Made by a program: the position numbers and the translations under genes | Assembly: GCF_001524445.2 (NCBI RefSeq) | Contig: NZ_CP013417.1 | Span: 248,001 to 312,000, forward strand | DNA length: 64,000 bases | Direction of reading: 5' to 3' | From: Burkholderia savannae | Lineage (GTDB): Bacteria > Pseudomonadota > Gammaproteobacteria > Burkholderiales > Burkholderiaceae | Notes under the pieces: generated by a model | What the model saw: only the letters and a program-made list of their open reading frames with translations | Databases searched by the model: none | What the model was told of the DNA's origin: nothing | Shown: positions 58,762 to 64,000 of the stretch, piece by piece | Layout of the letters: each line of letters starts with the position of its first letter | Numbering within the stretch: position 1 is the first letter of the stretch

Positions 58762-59338
58762 CTGCGTGATTGAAAGAGTGGAAGTAGTTCACGCGGCCGC
58801 GCGCCGGCTGGCGGCAGGCGGCAGGCGGCGGCGTGTGCGATTCGGTTCGGTTCGTGGAAGCGGCCGCGGCGCGTGCCGGCGGTGCCGCCGCGGCTGCGCG
58901 GCGCGAACCGCCATTGTACTTCGACGCGGTGCGCTCGCGCGCCGGGCGCGCTTTGGGGCCGCTTCAATCGGGCGCGGGGAGCGCGGCGGCGGCGCGCACG
59001 CGCGACGCCTTGCGGCGACGCCGGTGTGATGCGCGAGCGGCGGCGCGATGCGTGGCGGGCGGCTGAATCGGCGTCGAAGTCGGCGTCGAAGTCGAAGGCG
59101 AAGGCGAAGGCGAAGGCAAAGGCGAAGGCAAAGGCAAAGGCAAAGGCAAAGGCAAAGGCAAAGGCAAACGCAGTGCCCGTGTCGGCACCGGTGTCGAGAA
59201 GATGCGTTGCGGCTGCCGGGCGCTGCCATGATGTCGCCCGTCGCGGATGCGGCGCGTCGAGCGTGCATCGCGGAGCACGATACCGATTCCGCGATGCTCG
59301 GACTGCGCCTCGACCGCTTTGCGACGTCGCGTCGCCGC
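58762..59338. other. Gap with hexamer microsatellite
   Basis: A 577-base gap between ettA and the DUF3761 gene. It is dominated by a tandem hexamer array at 59094-59165 with a degenerate start around 59075-59093. Several frames remain open on both strands but they owe this to the repeat and to GC bias; none resembles a family. Confidence 0.5.
59094..59165. repeat. Hexamer tandem array (12 units of RAAGGC)
   Basis: Twelve uninterrupted copies of GAAGGC or AAAGGC lie in a row, with a related AAACGC directly after. Units 1-4 and 6 are GAAGGC, the rest AAAGGC. Arrays of this type vary in number between strains in the pseudomallei group. Confidence 0.95.
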
Positions 59339-59653
59339 CTAGAGCCAGGCGGCGACGCCGCCGTGCCCCGAGCACGTGCCGCGTCGATGCCGGCTGAAGC
59401 TGTATGCGCCGTCGCGACAACGGGCCGTCGCACCTTCGGGGGCGCGGCCCGATTTCGAATGCGCGGGCGCGTGCACGGTTTCTCCGTCGCGGGTTCGGTA
59501 CGTGTCGTGGCGGTCGAGGTCGGCTTCGCCGCCGACGGCGGGTGCGCTCGGCGAATAAGCGAAGGCGGGGGCGAAGGCGGGGGCGAGCGCAAGCGCCGCG
59601 ATCGTCAGCGCGACAGCGATGCGCCGCGCCGCGTGCGGCAGCGGATTGAACAT
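59339..59653 (-). CDS. Secreted DUF3761 domain protein
   Basis: A 104-residue protein with a signal peptide (about residues 1-32, hydrophobic IAVALTIAALALAPAF) and a mature part that fits the DUF3761 domain: GATARCRDGAYSFSRHRRG followed by TCSGHGGVAAWL, with two conserved cysteines. The domain is of unknown function and is found in small secreted proteins of proteobacteria and phages. The ATG at 59653 gives the proper signal peptide, with a GAGAG site upstream. Confidence 0.85.
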   Translation of the reverse strand: MFNPLPHAARRIAVALTIAALALAPAFAPAFAYSPSAPAVGGEADLDRHDTYRTRDGETVHAPAHSKSGRAPEGATARCRDGAYSFSRHRRGTCSGHGGVAAWL

Positions 59654-59787
59654 GGTCTCTCTCGATTGTCGTTGTCGATGGTGGCCGATGGCCCGACGGC
59701 ATCTTAACCGCGGCGAAGCGCTGAAGAAAATCCGCCGCGCATCGTCAGATCAAGAGGGGGAGGCATTTTGATGGGGGAAGCAAGCCG

Positions 59788-60774
59788 ATGAGTCGATTGA
59801 TCAGCTGGATGGGATGGCGGGCGGCGCTCGCGGGCGTCACCATCGGGCTCGCCGCGTGCGCGGGCGGCGGGCCGATCGGCGAAGCGCCCGCGGCGCTGCC
59901 GCTCGTCGTCGCGCACCGCGGCGGCACGGGCGACGCGCCGGAGAACACGCTCGAGGCGATTCGCGAGGCCGTGGCGAATCGCGCGGACGCGATCTGGCTG
60001 ACCGTTCAACTGAGCCGCGACGGCATCCCGGTGCTGTACCGGCCCGCCGATCTGTCGGCGCTCACGCAGTCGAGCGGCTCGGTCGCCCGGTACACCGCCG
60101 CGCAGCTCGCCCGGATGAACGCCGGCTGGAATTTCCGCGACGCGAGCGGGCGCTATCCGTATCGCGCCCGTCCGGCCGGCATTCCGACGCTGCGCGACGC
60201 GCTGCGCGCGATTGCGCCCGCGCTGCCCGTCGTGCTCGACATGAAGGCGTTGCCCGCCGGGCCGCAGGCGAAGGCGGTCGCGGACGTGCTGACGAGCGAG
60301 GCCGCATGGCCGCGCGTGACGATCTATTCGACCGACGCGGCTTACCAGGCGGCGTTCGTGTCGTATCCGCAGGCGCGGCTCTTCGAGTCGCGCGATGCGA
60401 CGCGAGCGCGGCTCGTGAGCGTGCTGCTCGGCGGCGCGTGCGAAGGCGCGCCGCAAGCGCCCAGTGCGCCCGGCGCGCCCGTGTGGACCGGTTTCGAGAT
60501 GCACCGGAAATTGACGGTGACCGAGCGCTTCACGTTGGGCGAAGGCGTATCGGACGTGACGGCGACGCTATGGACGCCCGCGACCGTCGCGTGCTTCAGG
60601 CGGCGTGCGAACGCCCGCATTCTCGCGATCGCTGTGAACGACGCCGACGACTATCGTGCAGCGGCGTGCCTCGGGATCGATGCGGTGCTCGCGGATTCGC
60701 CGCGCAAGATGGCCGAGATCAAGTCGGCCCTGAAGGCGCGGCCTTTGCAGTGCGAGCGGGCGGCATCGCGATAG
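59788..60774 (+). CDS. Lipoprotein with glycerophosphodiester phosphodiesterase fold, atypical active site
   Basis: A 328-residue predicted lipoprotein (lipobox GLAAC, Cys24) of the GDPD family. The first half-site is normal: AHRGGTGDAPENTLEA with His43 and Glu52. Compared with UgpQ-type enzymes, the second part is altered: where those have a Glu-x-Asp metal pair and a catalytic His, this protein reads AIWLTVQLSRDG and VLYRPADLS, so the expected residues are Trp70, Thr72 and Arg85. Catalysis by the usual route is therefore doubtful; it may bind rather than cleave, or use another geometry. It lies alone between DUF3761 (divergent) and a poorly coded region. Confidence 0.8.
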   Translation: MSRLISWMGWRAALAGVTIGLAACAGGGPIGEAPAALPLVVAHRGGTGDAPENTLEAIREAVANRADAIWLTVQLSRDGIPVLYRPADLSALTQSSGSVARYTAAQLARMNAGWNFRDASGRYPYRARPAGIPTLRDALRAIAPALPVVLDMKALPAGPQAKAVADVLTSEAAWPRVTIYSTDAAYQAAFVSYPQARLFESRDATRARLVSVLLGGACEGAPQAPSAPGAPVWTGFEMHRKLTVTERFTLGEGVSDVTATLWTPATVACFRRRANARILAIAVNDADDYRAAACLGIDAVLADSPRKMAEIKSALKARPLQCERAASR

Positions 60775-61007
60775 GCGAGTCGCCCGGCGGCCAGCGGCGC
60801 GCGGCTGGCCGCGGCGGGGGCACGCCGGATCGCTCGGTCGGGAGCGGGCCGTATCGCAATGTCGACAAATGGGCGATTTCGTTGGGCGATTCGATGGCCG
60901 TGGCGCGGCGTTGCTTTACCGATTTTCTCGAACGACGCGCGCTCGCGGCTCGCGAAACGGTCCGGGAAGCGCATGATCCGCACGGCGGCCCGGTCGCGCT
61001 CGGACCG
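60775..61007. other. Short non-coding stretch after the GDPD-like gene
   Basis: No gene or terminator is clear in this 233-base GC-rich piece. Confidence 0.4.
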
Positions 61008-61427
61008 ATGTTTTTCGACAGAATCGGCCGACATGATGCGGTTCGTTGCGGCTTATGGCTGGTTCCTCGTCTTCGGCGGCTCGTCGTTGCGATGTGGCTG
61101 GCGACGGGCTGCGCGCCGGGCGGCCGCGCGATTCGTCTTCGGTCCGTCTCCGTCGCGGGCGTTCGATGGTATGCGCTTTGCGTCGCGCGCTCGTTCGGCG
61201 TGTTCGCGGCGTGCGTTCACCTCGCGCCCCATGTGCTCGACCACGGTGTGAAGCCCGCGGCGGCGGTGATGTTGCTCGGCGCGATCGGCGTCGGCAGTAC
61301 GGAGATCGCGCTTGCGTGGCGCGGCGTCAAGGACGACACGCCGTACGGCACGCCGGCGCTCAAGGCGCGCGGCAGGCTGCTTGCGCGATGGTGTGATGGT
61401 GCGTGCGATGACGTGATGACGCGATGA
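61008..61427 (+). CDS. Hypothetical membrane protein, possibly frameshifted
   Basis: A 139-codon frame whose second half has the codon use of a real gene and encodes a hydrophobic stretch (FGVFAACVHLAPHVLDHG, then AAAVMLLGAIGVGSTEIALA). The first part is less convincing: a second frame beginning with ATGATG at 61033 codes FVAAYGWFLVFGGSS, and joining it to the 61008 frame would need a shift near 61085. I do not recognise a family. It overlaps the next small frame by ATGA (61424-61427). It may be a decayed gene, a phage remnant or a short genuine membrane protein. Confidence 0.35.
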   Translation: MFFDRIGRHDAVRCGLWLVPRLRRLVVAMWLATGCAPGGRAIRLRSVSVAGVRWYALCVARSFGVFAACVHLAPHVLDHGVKPAAAVMLLGAIGVGSTEIALAWRGVKDDTPYGTPALKARGRLLARWCDGACDDVMTR

Positions 61428-61642
61428 CAGCGGCGCGCGTCGTCAAGGGCGTCAGCTCCGACAAGCGCACATGGGTGATCGAGTCGGCGTCGGACGAGTT
61501 CCACGTGACCGATCAATACGTCGGATGGCCGATCGTGTGGGTACGCCGGTCGGCCGCGCACCTCGGCACCGTGAAGGCGCTGCTGCTGCGCGAGTGGCGT
61601 GCGCTCGTGCCGGTGAAATGGCGCGACGGGATGGTGGCGTGA
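61424..61642 (+). CDS. Small hypothetical protein
   Basis: A 72-residue frame (TWVIESASDEFHVTDQYVGW is the most distinctive part) with strongly GC-rich third positions, overlapping the end of the previous frame by four bases. No family is recognised and no ribosome-binding site is obvious. It is followed at once by 13-base tandem repeats. Confidence 0.35.
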   Translation: MTAARVVKGVSSDKRTWVIESASDEFHVTDQYVGWPIVWVRRSAAHLGTVKALLLREWRALVPVKWRDGMVA

Positions 61643-61704
61643 CGAGAGGGCGTGACGAGAGGGTGCGGGGACAGGGCGAGACGACAGGGCGAGACGACAG
61701 GGCG
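61639..61704. repeat. Short 13-bp tandem repeats
   Basis: GTGACGAGAGGGC occurs nearly twice in a row, then ACAGGGCGAGACG twice and a partial third copy (61671-61704). A low-complexity region likely to vary in length. Confidence 0.65.
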
Positions 61705-62180
61705 CACGGGTCCGCATGATCGGATTGTCGATGACGCGCGTTTTCCGCTGCTGTGACGTGTGTTTCACGAAACATCGCGCGCGGGCGTCCGGCGCGTTTT
61801 GCGCACGGCTTTTCGGGCCGCGCGGCCGCGTCGAACGGGCCGCTCGACGTTCGCGCGCATGGCGATGCGGCAAGTGGTTCTATCGAAATTCGTTAATTGG
61901 TTCTTAGTCACAAACCGTTTGATGCTTACACTGCTTCGCTTCGAAGGCGGCCGATCACGATGCCGACGACAGGCGCGCCGCAATGCGCCGCCGCATGCGC
62001 GGCGCACTGCAAACGCGGCCTCGCAGCTCTGCGTGGCGAACCTGTCCGAGTGGCCGCAGGCATGACGTCCGATCGACGCGCGACGCCCGCCGCGCCGCGC
62101 ACGGTTCGATAACAACAAAGCCCCCGCGCCGCCTTCACGCGATGCCCGGCCATACCGGAACCGTTTTTTTGGAGGGAGAC
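61705..62180. other. Intergenic region upstream of the GabP-type permease
   Basis: Nearly 480 bases without a recognised gene. A less GC-rich piece around 61870-61935 may carry the permease promoter (TACACT near 61926-61931), but the -35 match is poor. The permease ribosome-binding site GGAGGGAG at 62171-62178 is clear. Confidence 0.45.
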
Positions 62181-63584
62181 ATGGAAGGAAGACAGACAGG
62201 CCTCGGAACCGGCCTGAAGCCGCGGCACGTCACGATGCTGTCGATCGCGGGCGTGATCGGCGCCGGGTTGTTCGTCGGTTCGGGGCATGCGATCGCGGAG
62301 GCCGGCCCGGCCGCGCTGATCGCCTATGCGATCGCCGGGCTGCTCGTCGTGCTCGTGATGCGCATGCTCGGCGAGATGGCGGTCGCGCAGCCGGACAGCG
62401 GCTCGTTCTCGACCTACGCCGATCGCGCGATCGGCCATTGGGCCGGCTTCACGATCGGCTGGCTGTACTGGTGGTTCTGGGTGCTCGTGATCCCGATCGA
62501 GGCGACGGCCGCGGCGACGATCCTCAACGCGTGGTTTCCCGGCGTCGCGACATGGATCTTCGCGCTCGGCATTACGTCGTTGCTCACCGTGACGAATCTT
62601 TTCTCGGTCAAGAACTACGGCGAATTCGAATTCTGGTTCGCGCTCATCAAGGTGGTCGCGATCGTCGTGTTCCTCGTGATCGGCGGCGCGGCGATCGTCG
62701 GCGTGCTGCCGGGCTCGAACGTGTCGGGCGTGGCGCGGCTCGTGAACGCGGGCGGCTTCATGCCGAACGGCGTCGGCGCGGTGCTCGCCGCGATGCTGAC
62801 GACGATGTTCTCGTTCCTCGGCACCGAGATCGTCACGATTGCCGCGGCTGAATCCGAGCATCCGGAGCGCCAGATCGTCCGTGCGACGAATTCGGTGATC
62901 TGGCGCATCTCGCTTTTCTATCTCGGCTCGATCTTCGTCGTCGCGGCGCTCGTGCCGTGGAACGACGCGCTGTTGCCCGCGCACGGCTCGTATCAGCGCG
63001 CGATGGAGCTGATCGGCGTGCCGCATGCGAAGGCGATCATCGACGTGATCGTGCTGGTATCGGTCGCGAGCTGCCTGAATTCGGCGCTCTATACGGCGTC
63101 GCGGATGATTTTCTCGCTGTCGACGCGCGGCGACGCGCCCGCGCTTTTGCGCCGCACCGACGCGAGCGGCACGCCGCGCGCGGCCGTGCTCGCGTCGACC
63201 GCGTTCGGCTTTCTGACCGTGATCGCGAACTACGTGATGCCCGAGCAGGTGTTCGGTTTCCTGCTCGCGACGTCGGGCGCGATCGCGCTGCTCGTCTATC
63301 TCGTGATCGCGATTTCGCAATTGCGGATGCGCTCGACGCTCGACGCGACGGGCGAGCGCCTGCCGCTGCGGATGTGGTGCTTCCCGTGGCTCACGTGGGC
63401 GGTGATCCTGTTCATCTGCGGTGTGCTCGTCGTGATGCTGCTGCGCGACGATCACCGGATGGAAGTCGGCTCGACCGCGGTGCTCGCGCTCGCCGTCGTC
63501 GCGGCGTCGTGGATGAACCGGCGTGCGCGCGGCGGCGGCGAGCCGGCGCCCGCGGCGTCGCGAGTGTCGGCGAATTTGCGGTGA
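62181..63584 (+). CDS. Amino-acid permease, GabP/AAT type
   Basis: A 467-residue APC-superfamily transporter of the amino acid transporter (AAT) family, close to GABA permease GabP. It has twelve predicted helices and the markers LKPRHVTMLSIAGVIGAGLF, GHAIAEAGPAALIAYAIAG and the loop ESEHPERQIVRATNSVIWRI. The frame is open upstream to 61983, but GGAGGGAG before the ATG at 62181 and the conserved N-terminus fix the start. Substrate is probably GABA or a related amino acid; this is inferred from family. Its gene is convergent with ychF. Confidence 0.9.
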   Translation: MEGRQTGLGTGLKPRHVTMLSIAGVIGAGLFVGSGHAIAEAGPAALIAYAIAGLLVVLVMRMLGEMAVAQPDSGSFSTYADRAIGHWAGFTIGWLYWWFWVLVIPIEATAAATILNAWFPGVATWIFALGITSLLTVTNLFSVKNYGEFEFWFALIKVVAIVVFLVIGGAAIVGVLPGSNVSGVARLVNAGGFMPNGVGAVLAAMLTTMFSFLGTEIVTIAAAESEHPERQIVRATNSVIWRISLFYLGSIFVVAALVPWNDALLPAHGSYQRAMELIGVPHAKAIIDVIVLVSVASCLNSALYTASRMIFSLSTRGDAPALLRRTDASGTPRAAVLASTAFGFLTVIANYVMPEQVFGFLLATSGAIALLVYLVIAISQLRMRSTLDATGERLPLRMWCFPWLTWAVILFICGVLVVMLLRDDHRMEVGSTAVLALAVVAASWMNRRARGGGEPAPAASRVSANLR

Positions 63585-63681
63585 AGCGACGTCTGGCCCA
63601 GCGGCGGCGCGCCGCCACTGCCTGCGTGCCGGCCGCACTCGGCTCGACGATCTGAGTCGCGCGATGCGCGCGAATGCGAAA

Positions 63682-63739
63682 CGGCCCGGCGGCCGCAGGC
63701 GGCGGGCGATGTCACGCGCCGCCTGCGGCCGCCGGGCCG
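63682..63739. terminator. Perfect 23-bp GC hairpin between the permease gene and ychF
   Basis: The arms at 63682-63704 and 63717-63739 are exact reverse complements, beginning CGGCCCGGCGGCCGCAGG, with a 12-base loop. On the minus strand only TTT follows, so it is a strong hairpin with a weak T tract, 10 bases after the ychF stop. Confidence 0.7.
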
Positions 63740-63749
63740 GCGATGCGGC

Positions 63750-64000
63750 TCAGACGTTGAACAGGAAGTTCATCACGTCGCCGTCGTGCACGACGTATTC
63801 CTTGCCTTCCGCGCGCATCTTGCCCGCTTCCTTCGCGCCTTGCTCGCCCTTGTACGCGATGAAGTCGTCATAGGCGATCGTCTGCGCACGAATGAAGCCG
63901 CGCTCGAAATCCGTGTGGATCACGCCCGCCGCCTGCGGCGCGGTATCGCCGATGTGGATCGTCCACGCGCGCACTTCCTTCACGCCCGCGGTGAAGTACG
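63750..64000 (-). CDS. ychF: Redox-regulated ATPase YchF, C-terminal part (5' end off window)
   Basis: The last 83 codons of YchF (OLA1-type), a P-loop protein that hydrolyses ATP and acts on ribosomes and oxidative-stress responses. The visible part is the C-terminal TGS domain with [40 protein letters not shown] and the terminal [16 protein letters not shown], which is unmistakable. The P-loop region and start lie beyond the right edge. The frame runs through the end of the window without a stop. Confidence 0.95.
   Translation of the reverse strand, partial: YFTAGVKEVRAWTIHIGDTAPQAAGVIHTDFERGFIRAQTIAYDDFIAYKGEQGAKEAGKMRAEGKEYVVHDGDVMNFLFNV

Noticed and set aside
59075..59171. CRISPR-like or coding repeat
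   Set aside because: Unit is only 6 bp with no spacers; encoded Ala-Lys repeats are a by-product of the microsatellite.
58789..59702. Long frames across the hexamer array on both strands
   Set aside because: Open only because the repeat and GC bias exclude stops; the real gene here is the short DUF3761 frame.

Overview
The window is high-GC DNA with codon thirds overwhelmingly G or C. Gene content and order fit chromosome 1 of a Burkholderia of the pseudomallei group (pseudomallei, thailandensis or relatives). The pointers are a complete T6SS-1-type cluster, the hemA-prfA-prmC-grxD-ubiX block, and a ychF end. Species cannot be fixed by reading alone.

Layout. 1-2243: the 5' part of an MBOAT O-acyltransferase gene of lower GC, then a decayed LysR C-terminal fragment. 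2274-24519: a type VI secretion cluster. tssJ-tssK-tssL run leftward; tagM-like, tssB, tssC, hcp, tssE, tssF, tssG, clpV and tssA run rightward; facing them on the minus strand are tagX, tssM, tagF and an OmpA/TagL-like gene; a TagY-like gene diverges from tagX. All core Tss parts except VgrG are present, and no PAAR, effector or immunity gene is seen, so the spike and cargo must be encoded elsewhere. 24722-30885: a minus-strand type I secretion locus. Two small genes encode homologous glycine-rich, cysteine-free, acidic peptides with near-identical 14-residue double-glycine leaders. They are followed by HlyD-type, C39-peptidase ABC and TolC-type genes. This looks like a class II microcin or glycine-zipper (Cdz-like) bacteriocin system without a recognisable immunity gene, and is the most interesting item here.

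31928-45210: housekeeping and accessory genes. These are an M1-family lipoprotein aminopeptidase, a LEA14-like lipoprotein, an acyltransferase, two methyltransferases, DUF1415, a TetR/MFS divergent pair with readable promoters and operators, a nitroreductase, a YegD-like Hsp70 protein and a cold-shock gene with a long leader. 45642-58761: an amino-acid permease, a DODA-type dioxygenase, then ubiX, grxD, prmC, prfA and hemA on the minus strand, followed by a small membrane protein, pepP, an isochorismatase-type hydrolase overlapping a HAD hydrolase, and ettA. 58762-64000: a repeat-bearing gap, a DUF3761 protein, a GDPD-fold lipoprotein that lacks key catalytic residues, a poorly explained 1.4-kb stretch, a GabP-type permease, and the C-terminal end of ychF.

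Together, the first half is dominated by inter-bacterial antagonism: a contractile T6SS next to a putative peptide bacteriocin exporter. The second half is conserved metabolism (tetrapyrrole synthesis, translation termination and throttling, ubiquinone cofactor supply) with several clear hairpin terminators. No tRNA, rRNA, insertion sequence, integrase or CRISPR array was seen.
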